Part shown: piece by piece, positions 8,386 to 17,866 of the stretch
Layout of the letters: each line of letters starts with the position of its first letter
Position numbering within the stretch: position 1 is the stretch's first letter
Origin: Sphingopyxis sp.
GTDB lineage: Bacteria > Pseudomonadota > Alphaproteobacteria > Sphingomonadales > Sphingomonadaceae
Assembly (NCBI RefSeq): GCF_016704835.1
Contig: NZ_JADIZJ010000021.1
Location: 620,001 to 684,000 of the forward strand
Length of the DNA: 64,000 nt
Direction: 5' to 3'
Made by a program: the position numbers and the translations under genes
The notes under the pieces: generated by a model
The model's database searches: none
What the model was told of the DNA's origin: nothing
What the model saw: only the letters and a program-made list of their open reading frames with translations

Positions 8386-9306
8386 TCACTTGTGCAGGCT
8401 CTCTTCATCGCCGCACGGCTCGGTTTCGGTCTGGATCGTCGCGTGGTGAATAGCGAACCGCGCTTCAAGCATTTCAGCAAGCGAGCGGCGGACGCCTTCT
8501 GCTTTGGTCTCCTCGGTGACGGCAACATGCGCGGTGAGGCTGGCGTCGTCACCTGCCACAGACCAAAGATGCAGATCGTGAACACCTGTTACGCCCGAAA
8601 CCTCGCCTATCGCCGCTCGGATCGCTTTCAAGTCGAACCCGCGCGGGACACCTTGCAGCAGTATGTGGGTGGTATCGCTCAAGAGGGTCCAGGTGCGCGG
8701 CAGCACCCACAGGCCAATGCCGATGGCGACGATAGGGTCGATCCAGTTGAGCTTGGTGAAATAGATCGCGATGGCCGCACCGATGACGCCAATCGACCCA
8801 AGCATGTCTGCCCAAACTTCGAGATAGGCACCCTTTACGTTGAGGCTGTCGTCCTTTCCGCCTGCGAGGATGCGCATAGAAATCAGGTTCACGATCAGGC
8901 CGATTGTTGCAACGATCAGCATTCCGACCGACTCAACGGGCTTGGGATCAAAGAAACGCCCGACGCCCTCGATCAGCACATAGCCCGCAACCGCAAACAG
9001 TAGGATCGCGTTGAAAGCGGCAGCAAGGATTTCAAAACGTCGATAGCCGAAAGTGCGCTGGTCGTCGGGCGGGCGCTGGCCGATCTTCACAGCCGCAAGC
9101 GCGATGGCCAGGGCCGCGCTGTCGGTGAACATATGCGCGGCGTCGGATAGCAGCGCGAGGCTGTCGAACACGAACGCGCCGACCAGCTCGGCAATGAGGA
9201 AAGCTGTGGTCAGCCCAAGCGCGATGGCGAGCCGCTTGGTGCTTGCTCCCGTGCCGTGGCTATGCCCGGCATGTCCACCTCCGGCTGCGTCGTGATCATG
9301 TCCCAT
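8386..9306 (-). CDS. czcD: CzcD-type cation diffusion facilitator
   Basis: Inner-membrane Zn/Cd/Co proton antiporter of the CDF family, 306 aa. A His-rich N-terminus (MGHDHD, then GGHAGHSHG) precedes six predicted membrane helices and a C-terminal cytoplasmic domain. Metal-site residues sit in SLALLSDAAHMFTDS (helix 2) and in VWADMLGS (helix 5). The ATG at 9306 follows GGGGAAAG. It begins ten bases after the czcA stop, so it is the last gene of the leftward czc operon. Confidence 0.92.
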   Translation of the reverse strand: MGHDHDAAGGGHAGHSHGTGASTKRLAIALGLTTAFLIAELVGAFVFDSLALLSDAAHMFTDSAALAIALAAVKIGQRPPDDQRTFGYRRFEILAAAFNAILLFAVAGYVLIEGVGRFFDPKPVESVGMLIVATIGLIVNLISMRILAGGKDDSLNVKGAYLEVWADMLGSIGVIGAAIAIYFTKLNWIDPIVAIGIGLWVLPRTWTLLSDTTHILLQGVPRGFDLKAIRAAIGEVSGVTGVHDLHLWSVAGDDASLTAHVAVTEETKAEGVRRSLAEMLEARFAIHHATIQTETEPCGDEESLHK

Positions 9307-9316
9307 TTCTTTCCCC

Positions 9317-12300
9317 CTACGCCGGAAGCTCGCTGCCGAGCGTATCGACATCGGAATACTCGCCTGTTTCGTGATGCTTGTGTTTGCCCCTGAGCAGCAA
9401 CTGACTGATCGCGGGCAAAACGAACAGCGTCAGGATCGTCGAGGTAATCAGCCCGCCGATCACGACGATGGCGAGCGGCTTTTGCACCTCCGCGCCCTGC
9501 CCGGTCGCCAGCGCCATCGGCACAAAGCCGATAGCGGGAACGATCCCGGTCATCAGCACCGCGCGGAAGCGTTCGAGCGAGCCTTCGACAATGGCCTGAG
9601 CCACTGCCAGACCTTCCTCAAGCCGCTGGTTGATCGCAGTCATCACGACAAGGCCGTTCAAGACGCCGACACCCGCCAGCACGATGAAGCCTACTGCTGC
9701 CGATACCGAGAAGGGCAAACCGGCGAGCGCCAATGCGAACACACCGCCCGCCAACCCCAATGGGATTGCCGAATAGACCGCTATCGCCGGCCGAAATCCG
9801 CGCAAGGCGACAAACAGGATGCCGAAGATCGCCGCGAAAACGATGGGGATGACCAGCGACAAGCGCCGCGAGGCGGCTTGCAGGTTCTCGAACTGTCCGC
9901 CCCATTCGATGGCGCTGCCCGGCGGCAATTGGACTTGCGCTGCGACCTTGCTTTGCGCCTCGGCGATGAAACTGCCCGAGATCGTTCCCGCGCACATTCG
10001 CTTGGACGACGACCCGGCGTTGGCCGTTGTCGCGGCTGACCTGATTGAGACCCTCGGAGAAACCAAAGCTCGCGACCGCGCTCAGCGGGATCGACGCGCC
10101 TTCCTGCGGCAGCATGACCGGCAGAGCGCCCACTGCATCAAGATCGTCACGGCCCGCATTGGGCAGGCGCACGACAATATCGAACCGCCGGTCGCCCTCG
10201 AAGACGATCCCCGCCTCGCGCCCGCCAAGGGCGGCGGCCACGGTGTCGGTCACGTCCTGCAAGGTCAGGCCGTAGCGCGCGATGGCATCGCGGTCGAACT
10301 TCACATCAAGCTGCGGGAAACCCTCGGTCTGTTCGACCTTTACGTCGGCGGCACCCGGAACGGTATTAAGCACCGCCGCCACTTTCGCACCAGCCGCGCT
10401 CATTGCGTCGAGATCGTCGCCATAGAGCTTGATCGCAATATCGCCGCGCACCCCAGCAATCAGCTCGTTGAAGCGCAGTTCGATGGGTTGGCTGATCTCG
10501 AATGCGCTGCCGACCAAAGGTTTGAGCTTGGCTTCGAGGCGTTCGATCACCTCGTCTTTGCTGGTCACGCCAGCAGGCCATTCTTCCTTGGGTTTGAGGA
10601 TGACGAACGAGTCCGAGATATTAGGCGGCATCGGATCGGTGCCGACCTCAGCCGTCCCGGTCTTGGAGAACATATAGGCGACCTCGGGCAACGAGATTGC
10701 CGCCTTCTCGATCTGACGTTGCAGAGTCAGCGACTGACTCAGCGAAGTCGAAGGGATGCGGATGCCTTGCAGCGCGATATCGCCTTCGTCGAGCTGCGGG
10801 ATGAACTCGCGGCCCAGCATAAGGAACACCAGTCCCGCCAGCACGAACGCGCCCACGCCAGCGCCGATCCACGGCCAGGGCCGCGCCACCGCCTTGTCGA
10901 GCAGGGGAATGTAGCGCTCCTTGGCAAGTGCCACCGCCTTCACCTCCTTTTCAGACACCTCGCCGCGAATGAGCAAGGCAACCATTGCCGGCACGAAGGT
11001 GAGCGAGAGGATGAATGCGCCGCCCAAAGCGAGCATCACGGTGATCGCCATTGGCGAGAACATCTTGCCCTCGACGCCCGTGAACGTGAGCAGGGGCGCG
11101 AAGACAAGGAAGATGATCGCCTGCCCGTAAATGGTGGGGCGCACCATTTCACGCGAGGCCTCGAACACCTCGTGCAATCGCTCGGTCAGGGTCAGCAAGC
11201 GCCCTTCGTGATGCTGTCGCTCCGCCAACCGTCTGAGGCAGTTTTCAATGATGATGATCGAGCCATCGACGATCAGCCCAAAATCGAGCGCGCCCAGGCT
11301 CATCAGATTGCCCGATGTGCCGGTGGCGTTCATCCCCATTGCCATCATCAGGAACGATATCGGGATGACCAGCGTGGCGATGAGTGCCGCGCGGATATTT
11401 CCAAGCAGCCAGAACAGAACCGCGACGACCAGCAACGCGCCTTCCAGCAGGTTTTTCTCGACCGTCCAGATCGTCGCATTGACCAGTTTGGAACGGTCCA
11501 GCACGGTCTTGACCTTGATCCCCGGCGGCATCGACTTGGCGACCTCGCCAAGCCGTTCGGCAACGGCGTTGGCGACGATCCGGCTGTTGCCGCCCGCGAT
11601 CATCAACGCGGTGCCGACGACAACCTCATTGCCATTTTCAGACGCCGCGCCGGTGCGCAAATCGCCGCCGATGCGAACGGTGGCAACATCGCGCACCGCA
11701 ACCGCGATTCCGCCGCGTGTTGTCACGGTCGCACGGCCGATTTCGTCGAGCGTGCGGATACGGCCATCGGCTTTCACCAGAAATGCCTCGCCGCCGCGTT
11801 CGACGAAGTTCGCGCCGACCGAGATATTGGCCTTTTCAAGCGCCTCCGCGAGTTCGGAAAAGGAGACATGATAGGTGGCGAGTTTGGCCGGATCGGGTTC
11901 GACCACAAATTGCTTTTCATAGCCGCCGATGCTGTCGATCCCGGCAACGCCTTGCACCGTTTTCAACTGGGGCCGGATCACCCAATCCTGCACGGTGCGC
12001 AGATAGGCGAGCTTCGAGACCTCATCGGTCAGTGAATTGCCATCTGTCGTAAGATAGGAGCCATCGGGCTGAAAGCCGGGTTTGCCGGCAACCTTGGGAT
12101 TTTTCGCGGTGCCTGCCGGTTCATATTCCACGACATACATCAGCACTTCGCCGAGCCCGGTCGTCACTGGCCCCATTTGCGGCTCCACGCCTTCGGGCAG
12201 GCTTTCCTTTGCCTGGGTCAGCCGCTCGGCGACTTGCTGGCGCGCGAAATAGAGATCGACGCCCTCGTCGAAAACGACCGTCACCTGCGAAAACCCGTTG

Positions 12301-12560
12301 CGCGAGATTGAGCGCGAGCTTTCCAGCCCCGGTATGCCCGCCATCGCGGTTTCAACCGGGAAGGTAACAAGCCGCTCCATGTCGAGCGGGCCAAGCGCTG
12401 GCGCGACTGTATTCACCTGCACCTGCTTGTTGGTGATGTCGGGAACCGCGTCGATTGGCAGCTTCAAAAGCTGCGCGGCACCGAAAGCAGCAATGATGAG
12501 CGTGACGACAACCACGCCCCAGCGGAAGCGGATCGCGCTATCCAGAAGTTTTTCGATCAT
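9317..12560 (-). pseudogene. czcA: CzcA-type heavy-metal RND transporter, frameshifted
   Basis: Inner-membrane pump of a CzcCBA efflux system. The protein opens MIEKLLDSAIRFRWG and shows HME-RND features, including the TM4 motif GALDFGLIVDGSIIIIEN. At 9975-9977 a C run (G run on the coding strand) has one base too many: the frame reads RGNDLG and then leaves the family, while SFIAEAQSKVAAQV and the last four membrane helices continue in the next frame. Corrected length is about 1,080 aa, normal for the family. It overlaps the czcB end (TGAGATG). Whether the shift is real or a sequencing error cannot be told here. Confidence 0.85.
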
Positions 12561-12561
12561 C

Positions 12562-13752
12562 TCAGTGCCCCGCCTCGCCCTTGCCGAGTTCGGCCTTGAG
12601 TAGGAACGCGCCCTTGGTCGCGACGACGGCGCCAGCGGGAATACCGCTGACGATCTCGATCCGCCCACCGCTGCGCTCGCCGATCACAACTTCGGTTGCC
12701 TGAAAGCCTTTTGGACCGCGCACAAAGACCATGTTCTTGCCTTCGACGGTCTGGACGGCTTCCTCCGGGAGCGTCATGCGCCCATCGCTCGGTTGGCCGC
12801 CGGGACGCACGCGGACGCGGACACCTTGGCCAGCGGTCAGTTGCGCCGCGCCTTGCGGGGTCAGGATGAGCGTTGCGGTCTTGCTTTGCGCATCGAGTGC
12901 CGGGGTGATCGAATGGACGGTGGCAATTCGTGTTTCGCCATCGGCCAGTTCGATGACCGCTGTATCGCCCACACGAACCCGGCGCGCATCGGCGGGCAGC
13001 ACGGAGGCGTTGACCTGCAAGCGGTTGGGATCGGAGATGTGAAACAGGTCGGTGCCTGCCAGCACATATGCGCCAAGCCGCGCATCGGCGCGGGTCAGCC
13101 GTCCGGTGATCGGGCTGGTGATTGCCAGCGTCCGGCCATCGCCCGATAGTTTGGACGCGCCCGCTGCGGACTGCGAACGCCGCAATTCGGCTTCGGCCTC
13201 GGCAAGCGTCGCCTGCGCCGCTTCGAGATCCTGCCGGGCGGTCACACGCGCATCGAACAGCCGCTTTTCGCGGGTATAGGCTGAACGCGCCGCATTGACG
13301 CGAGCTTGCGCACTGCTGCGGTCGGCAACCAATGTGGCAGCCTCGCGGCTTTCAAGAAGAGCAATGGTTTCGCCAGCGCGCACATTGTCGCCCAGATGCT
13401 GGGTAATCCGCACAATCGCCCCGTCGGCACGAGCAGTTAGAACCGCTTCGCCTTCGGAGGTAGTAGCGACAACGCCCTGCGCGATGATCTCCGCCGCCAG
13501 CCCCCCCGGACTGACCGCCTCGGTGACGATCCCCGCCGCCTGCGCCCGCGCGGAATCCATCGCGACGAAGCCCTCAGGGCCGTGATTTTCTTCCTCGCCA
13601 TGCTCGCCTTCTTCGCCAAGGTTTTCGGCACCTGCGGTCGCGGCGCTCGGTGCAAACAGCGTGCGCCCAAGCATTACGCCGCCTCCGCCCACGACGAGTG
13701 CGGCGATCGCAACCCCGGCGATCAGTTTCGATTTGTTGGTGTCGTCAATCAT
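12562..13752 (-). CDS. czcB: CzcB-type periplasmic adaptor of RND efflux
   Basis: Membrane-fusion protein linking CzcA to the outer-membrane channel, 396 aa. It has an N-terminal membrane anchor (LIAGVAIAALVVGGGGV), a Glu/His-rich segment (EEGEHGEEENHGPEG) that could bind metal, a lipoyl-like and long alpha-hairpin region (about 100-200), and beta-barrel and membrane-proximal domains to the end. Neighbours are czcC upstream and czcA directly downstream. Confidence 0.92.
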   Translation of the reverse strand: MIDDTNKSKLIAGVAIAALVVGGGGVMLGRTLFAPSAATAGAENLGEEGEHGEEENHGPEGFVAMDSARAQAAGIVTEAVSPGGLAAEIIAQGVVATTSEGEAVLTARADGAIVRITQHLGDNVRAGETIALLESREAATLVADRSSAQARVNAARSAYTREKRLFDARVTARQDLEAAQATLAEAEAELRRSQSAAGASKLSGDGRTLAITSPITGRLTRADARLGAYVLAGTDLFHISDPNRLQVNASVLPADARRVRVGDTAVIELADGETRIATVHSITPALDAQSKTATLILTPQGAAQLTAGQGVRVRVRPGGQPSDGRMTLPEEAVQTVEGKNMVFVRGPKGFQATEVVIGERSGGRIEIVSGIPAGAVVATKGAFLLKAELGKGEAGH

Positions 13753-13755
13753 GGT

Positions 13756-14976
13756 TCAATTCCCTGCGCGCGCTTGAGCGCGGATCAGTGCGGCGAGCGC
13801 ACGGGCGCGGTCGAGACGGGCCTCGATCAGCGCGGTTTTGGCGGTGGTGAGCGCGGCCTGCGCGTCGAGCAGTTCGAGCAGGCTGAACTTGCCCGCGCCG
13901 TAGCCGATGCGCGCGAGCCTGACTGCTTCCTCGGCTTGTGCCAGCGATGGCCCGGACAGTGCTTCGACCCGCGCGTCGGCGGCACCAAGCAGCATCCTTG
14001 CATCATGCTGCGCGCGCCGTGCATCGAGTCCTGCCAGCCTGAGGGAGGCCTCGCTGGCGAGGCTGTCGGCTTGCGCTGCGTCGATATTGCCCCGGTTTCG
14101 ATCACGGAATGGCAAGGGTATCGAGAAGCCGGCGACGAACGCGGTTTCGCGGCCTTCGCCAAAACGCCGAACACCGCCGCTTGCCGTCACATCGGGGACA
14201 GCATCGGCACGGGCAACGCGGATGCGGGCCTGCGCGGTGTCTCGCTCGGCGGCGGCAAGCTGTTCGTCGAGCGACGGCGTTGCGGGCGGCAGTGCGCCGG
14301 GTGCGGCCTCGTCGTCTGAGACCGTCGCCGACAGCTCGGTATCGTCGCTGCCGATCAGGTCGGCCAGCAGGCGGCGGGCAGCGAGCAATGCGCCAAAAGC
14401 GCGGGCCTCCTCGGCCTGTGCTTCGGCCAGCACCGCTTCGGAGCGGAGCTGCCGCAACGGCGGATCGCGTCCGGCTTCGACCAGCACCTTTGCAGTGCGC
14501 GCCAGTTCGCGCGACTGCGCGACGTTCTCGCGGGCCAGCACTGCGCGATCTTCGGCAGCGCGCAATTCGGCATGGGCAATGCGAACGTCGCGCGCGAGAT
14601 CGGCCTCGGCAGCGCGGAACGCCAAAAAGGCGAAGTCGCGTTCGGATGAGGCGACCGCGACCCGCGCAGAGCGCTTGCCGCCCAATTCGATCCGCTGGCT
14701 TAACGCCAGCGTCGTTTCGGTGCTGCGTAATCCCTGAAATACTCCGGTTCCGGCAAAATTCTCGACCTCAAGACTGAGTTCGGGATTGGGCGAGGCTCCC
14801 GCCTGCCGTGCCCGCGCCTCGGCGGCGTCGGCTTTCGCCTTCGCTACCGCGATGCGCGGCGATTGTTCCGCCCCTTGGGCGAGCGCTGCCGCCAGACTCA
14901 CCGGTTCGGCCAAAGCCGCCCCGCTGCTGGCGATAAGCGCGCCCGCCATCAAGGCGGCACGCAAAGATAATTTCAT
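13756..14976 (-). CDS. czcC: CzcC-type outer-membrane efflux protein
   Basis: TolC-family outer-membrane factor, 406 aa, with a Sec signal peptide (MKLSLRAALMAGALIASSGAALA) and two outer-membrane efflux repeats rich in Ala, Arg and Glu. The second contains YGAGKFSLLELLDAQAAL, typical of the family. czcB starts 3 bases after its stop. It completes the tripartite export path for Co, Zn or Cd. Confidence 0.9.
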   Translation of the reverse strand: MKLSLRAALMAGALIASSGAALAEPVSLAAALAQGAEQSPRIAVAKAKADAAEARARQAGASPNPELSLEVENFAGTGVFQGLRSTETTLALSQRIELGGKRSARVAVASSERDFAFLAFRAAEADLARDVRIAHAELRAAEDRAVLARENVAQSRELARTAKVLVEAGRDPPLRQLRSEAVLAEAQAEEARAFGALLAARRLLADLIGSDDTELSATVSDDEAAPGALPPATPSLDEQLAAAERDTAQARIRVARADAVPDVTASGGVRRFGEGRETAFVAGFSIPLPFRDRNRGNIDAAQADSLASEASLRLAGLDARRAQHDARMLLGAADARVEALSGPSLAQAEEAVRLARIGYGAGKFSLLELLDAQAALTTAKTALIEARLDRARALAALIRAQARAGN

Positions 14977-15038
14977 GAAAAGGCTCCTGAACGCATGTCA
15001 CGGTCGCGCAGGGGCAGTCCCCCACGCGGCGGCATGGT

Positions 15039-15467
15039 TCAGGCGTTGGGTGGGTCGAGCGGCGGTGCCTGGCTGCGCGAAAGCAGCGGCGTAGTTGAAG
15101 TCGGAGGCGCCAACAGCGCCTTTGAAAGTCCGCTCAGGCCGATGCGTGGTCCGTCCAAATGCAGCGCAACGCTGCAATGATGATGACTGACCGCATGGCA
15201 GGGCATGTCCGTGTCAACGCGCGCCGGCTGCGAATGATCGGCGTCGTCGATTTCGGGGCCAATCTCGTGGACATCGAGCATTTCGCTCGCGTGAACCGGG
15301 CTATGACCGCTGGCGTGCGCCATTGCGGGCATGACAACAATGCCGAAAAACAGCCCAATCAAAACCAAGAGTGAAGTAAATCGACCCCGCATCGAATGCT
15401 GCGTAGCAGCATGAACACAGCGCGGCAATTGAGTTCGCTTTGTGATGTTGAGGGGCGTAATATTCAT
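15039..15467 (-). CDS. Small secreted His/Cys-containing protein of the czc operon
   Basis: About 142 aa, not recognised as a named family. A hydrophobic segment (FTSLLVLIGLFFGIVVMPAMA) near residues 30-50 looks like a signal or anchor and is followed by a candidate metal-binding stretch DMPCHAVSHHHCSVAL. The ATG at 15467 overlaps the methyltransferase stop as ATGA, which indicates translational coupling; a later ATG at 15392 would also give a signal peptide. It precedes czcC, a place where other Czc systems carry the small periplasmic CzcI, so a CzcI-like role is possible. Confidence 0.65.
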   Translation of the reverse strand: MNITPLNITKRTQLPRCVHAATQHSMRGRFTSLLVLIGLFFGIVVMPAMAHASGHSPVHASEMLDVHEIGPEIDDADHSQPARVDTDMPCHAVSHHHCSVALHLDGPRIGLSGLSKALLAPPTSTTPLLSRSQAPPLDPPNA

Positions 15468-16039
15468 GCCGCGCGTTTCCACCCCAGCCAGCGCGGAACC
15501 GTGGCGCGGAACGCGCGATAAGGCTGGCCGAAACTGGCCTCCAAATGTGCTTCCTCAATCCGCACTTGCACGGCACAGGACATGACGAAAACCGCAAGTG
15601 CCGCCCAAGCCCACCAAAGACCCGATGCCATCGCGGCGGCCAGCCCGACCAGCATCATGCCAACAAATATCGGGTTGCGGCTAAACCGGAACAGGCCGTG
15701 AGAGATGAAAAGCGGCGCGTCACTTGCGCGAACGCCGATCCGCCAAGCCCGCCCCATCTGGACTTGCGCGACGATCACGACCGCTGCGCCGACAAGCGCG
15801 ACAATCGCAGCGGGCAACATCAAGACCGTCTTGCCATCCCATGCAGCCATGCCACTTGCCACGATCAAAGCGGCAGTGCTTGCCGCGAATGACAAGCCTG
15901 CGATGCGCTGGATGCCTCTTGCTTCCAGGAAAGCCAGTGGGCGGTCGCCCGTGCGCCGTCTGATCGCTATCCCACGCAAGACGGTCGCGGCTATGATCGC
16001 AATCATGGCAGCGACCGGAATGGATTGCGGCCAGAACAT
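15464..16039 (-). CDS. Isoprenylcysteine carboxyl methyltransferase-family membrane protein
   Basis: Membrane methyltransferase of the ICMT/PEMT type, 191 aa, about five helices. The C-terminal signature HGLFRFSRNPIFVG and IEEAHLEASFGQPYRAF match the SAM-binding part of the family. Its ATG overlaps the stop of the CDF gene (TGATG). Such genes recur in metal-efflux operons of alphaproteobacteria, but the substrate is not known. Confidence 0.85.
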   Translation of the reverse strand: MFWPQSIPVAAMIAIIAATVLRGIAIRRRTGDRPLAFLEARGIQRIAGLSFAASTAALIVASGMAAWDGKTVLMLPAAIVALVGAAVVIVAQVQMGRAWRIGVRASDAPLFISHGLFRFSRNPIFVGMMLVGLAAAMASGLWWAWAALAVFVMSCAVQVRIEEAHLEASFGQPYRAFRATVPRWLGWKRAA

Positions 16040-16680
16040 CAAACTTGCTCCACCCCGCGCGGCATTGCCTTCAACTCGCCCAGCGCCTGCCGCAGCACCT
16101 GAACGCCTCCGGTCAACGCCAGTGCGGCCATGACGCTCGCGACAATCAGGTCAGGCCATGCGCTGCCGGTCCCCAACACTCCTAGTGCCGCCAGCATCAC
16201 CGCGACATTGCCGATGGCGTCGTTGCGCGAGCATATCCAAACCGAGCGCATGTTCGCGTCCCCCGTCCGGTAGCGATAGAGCAACAATGCGACCCCGACA
16301 TTGGCGGCAAGCGCCAGCGCGCCGATTGCGCCCATCGTTGCCGGGTCAGGCGTGGCTCCATTCACAAATGCAAGAACAGCACTGCCAAAAACCCATGCGG
16401 CAAAGCCGAGCATGAACAGCGATTTGAGCAACGCAGCGCGCGCGCGCCATGCCAGCGCCGCACTGACGACCGCTAGGCTCACGGCATAATTGGCAGCGTC
16501 GCCCAGGAAATCGAGCGCGTCGGCTTGAAGCGCCCGGCTATCCGCCGCCGCGCCCGCGACCATCTCGACCAGAAACATCACCGCATTGACGATCAGCGCT
16601 GCCCACAGCACCCGCCGCCAGCGCGGATCGGCCTTGGCCACCTCGCTTCCGCAGGCGCTCTCGCAGCAACTGTCCGCCAT
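16039..16680 (-). CDS. Short CDF-family cation transporter
   Basis: About 213 aa with six predicted membrane segments and no large C-terminal cytoplasmic domain. The N-terminus has a Cys cluster (MADSCCESACGSE). The metal site is SRALQADALDFLGDAANY, in place of the usual HSxALLxDAxHxxxD, so a His is replaced. It is the first gene after the MerR-type promoter at 16717-16747 and heads the leftward czc operon. Confidence 0.85.
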   Translation of the reverse strand: MADSCCESACGSEVAKADPRWRRVLWAALIVNAVMFLVEMVAGAAADSRALQADALDFLGDAANYAVSLAVVSAALAWRARAALLKSLFMLGFAAWVFGSAVLAFVNGATPDPATMGAIGALALAANVGVALLLYRYRTGDANMRSVWICSRNDAIGNVAVMLAALGVLGTGSAWPDLIVASVMAALALTGGVQVLRQALGELKAMPRGVEQV

Positions 16681-16716
16681 TCAACATCCTTCTCGACAAA
16701 TCCCGAGTCGGACATC

Positions 16717-16747
16717 TATCTACACCCTGTAGCAACTACAGGGTCAA
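16717..16747 (-). promoter_or_regulatory. MerR-type promoter/operator of the czc operon
   Basis: On the minus strand, TTGACC (16747-16742) and TAGATA (16722-16717) are separated by 19 bp, the overlong spacer of MerR-family promoters. The spacer holds a perfect dyad: ACCCTGTAG, 3 nt, CTACAGGGT (16724-16744). The form CTGTAG...CTACAG resembles CadR/PbrR-type operators more than the GTAC-based site of mercury MerR (established knowledge). It lies just after the GDCCVxC stop. Confidence 0.88.
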
Positions 16748-16754
16748 GCGCCTA

Positions 16755-16979
16755 CTATCCGCAAGTGTCGCATCCACTCCCTTGCTGGATTGGCGGGCAT
16801 TTTACCGTTCCATATGAGCAAAATACGCAGCAATCGCCGGTCAGTGGCCGCAGAAGTCTTTGGCAACCGGTGCAGTCGTAGAAGAACCAGCAGGCGTCTG
16901 TCGGCATGGTTTCGACCTTCTGGGTGCCGCATTCAGGGCAGGTCAGCATGGACTGAAGGATTACTGCCGGGTCAGACAT
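16755..16979 (-). CDS. GDCCVxC domain protein
   Basis: Small Cys-rich protein, 74 aa, with two CxxC-like pairs: LTCPECGTQ and DCTGCQ, then the family motif GDCCVFCSYGTVKCPPIQ. Members are found next to merT in mercury loci and probably bind metal, but no activity is established. The ATG at 16979 overlaps the merT stop by 8 bases. Confidence 0.85.
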   Translation of the reverse strand: MSDPAVILQSMLTCPECGTQKVETMPTDACWFFYDCTGCQRLLRPLTGDCCVFCSYGTVKCPPIQQGSGCDTCG

Positions 16980-17343
16980 AGAGAATACCTGCAACAAGCA
17001 GGCCGGCCCCAATCAGCAATCCTCCGGCGAGGGCAATCCGCAACCATCGTGGCGAGCTGGCGGCAACACCACCACAACGGACGGCGTTTTGATGAGCGCG
17101 CCAAAGCATGAAAGCCGAAATCAGCAAGGAAAGCGCGCTGATTGCAATCCAGATGTCACGATGAGGGGCAGTGACCGAAGCGATACCAGTAAGCCAAGCC
17201 GTTCCGATGCCCGCCGTTGCAAGCATGATTGGCAGAGCACAGCAAGCAGCCACGCCGAACGCTGCACCGATGCCGCCTACAGTGAGCAAGGCGGCACCGC
17301 CCAGCCTCGCCTTGTCGGATCGGGGGTCAGGTTGGTTGGCCAT
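16972..17343 (-). CDS. merT: MerT-like mercuric transport protein
   Basis: Inner-membrane protein of 123 aa with three predicted helices. The first contains the vicinal Cys pair in GVAACCALPIMLATAGIG, the site where MerT takes Hg(II). A later Cys sits in VRCGG. It is transcribed away from the merR-like gene from the promoter at 17373-17403. No merA or merP is present in the window, so detoxification by reduction would need genes elsewhere. Confidence 0.85.
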   Translation of the reverse strand: MANQPDPRSDKARLGGAALLTVGGIGAAFGVAACCALPIMLATAGIGTAWLTGIASVTAPHRDIWIAISALSLLISAFMLWRAHQNAVRCGGVAASSPRWLRIALAGGLLIGAGLLVAGILYV

Positions 17344-17372
17344 TTCTACATCCTTGTCGAATCACAGTCCGG

Positions 17373-17403
17373 CTTGTACCGTCTGTAGCAACTACAGACT
17401 CAA
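17373..17403 (-). promoter_or_regulatory. MerR-type promoter/operator of merT
   Basis: Minus-strand TTGAGT (17403-17398) and TACAAG (17378-17373) are 19 bp apart. Between them lies GTCTGTAG, 3 nt, CTACAGAC (17381-17399). The core CTGTAGCAACTACAG is identical to that of the czc operon promoter, so one regulator probably serves both. Confidence 0.85.
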
Positions 17404-17422
17404 GCGTTTTTGAAGGCGGACT

Positions 17423-17866
17423 TTGACCCGAGAAGGATTTGCAATTGGCGCACTGTCGCAGCAGTGCGGATGCAACATTGAAACGATACGTTATTATGAA
17501 CGGATCGGCCTCATCCCGCGTGCAGAGCGACGCGGGCGTTATCGCTACTACACGAGCGAGGATGCCGACCGCCTGCGCTTCATCAAGCGCGCACGTGCGC
17601 TCGGGTTTGCTATTGAGGAAATTCGCGATCTGCTCAGACTGACCAAATCAGGGTTGGAAGATGGCGTGGATGCTTGCGCTGACGCGAAGGCAATTGCGCA
17701 GTCGAACTTGGACATCGTGAAAGCACGACTCGAAGACCTCAAGCGCATGGAAGCGGCCCTCACTGATGCGATCGGAGCCTGCGACCGAGATTCGTTCCGG
17801 GGCTGCCCGATCCTTGCGACGCTAAGTGGAACGTACAAAACCGTCGATGGCAGAATTGTGCCATGA
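17423..17866 (+). CDS. merR: MerR family transcriptional regulator (mercury/lead-type Cys triad)
   Basis: 147 aa. Winged-helix N-terminus (IGALSQQCGCNIETIRYYERIGL), dimer helix, and Cys at 85, 120 and 128 (VDACADAK; IGACDRDSFRGCPI). The 35-residue gap between the first two matches MerR and PbrR, the third is one residue closer. The start is a TTG at 17423 with AAGGCGGA upstream, about 20 bases past the operator. It is divergent from merT and overlaps the next regulator. Hg-specific sensing is inferred from the neighbour merT. Confidence 0.85.
   Translation: MTREGFAIGALSQQCGCNIETIRYYERIGLIPRAERRGRYRYYTSEDADRLRFIKRARALGFAIEEIRDLLRLTKSGLEDGVDACADAKAIAQSNLDIVKARLEDLKRMEAALTDAIGACDRDSFRGCPILATLSGTYKTVDGRIVP

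Noticed and set aside
8166..8585. Minus-strand frame between the attachment site and czcD
   Set aside because: It overlaps the czcD 3' end in another frame and translates the TGTGYAAG repeats; composition is not protein-like.
9819..12035. 738-codon plus-strand frame opposite czcA
   Set aside because: It is antisense to a clear RND pump and shows no domain; long antisense frames are expected at this GC content.
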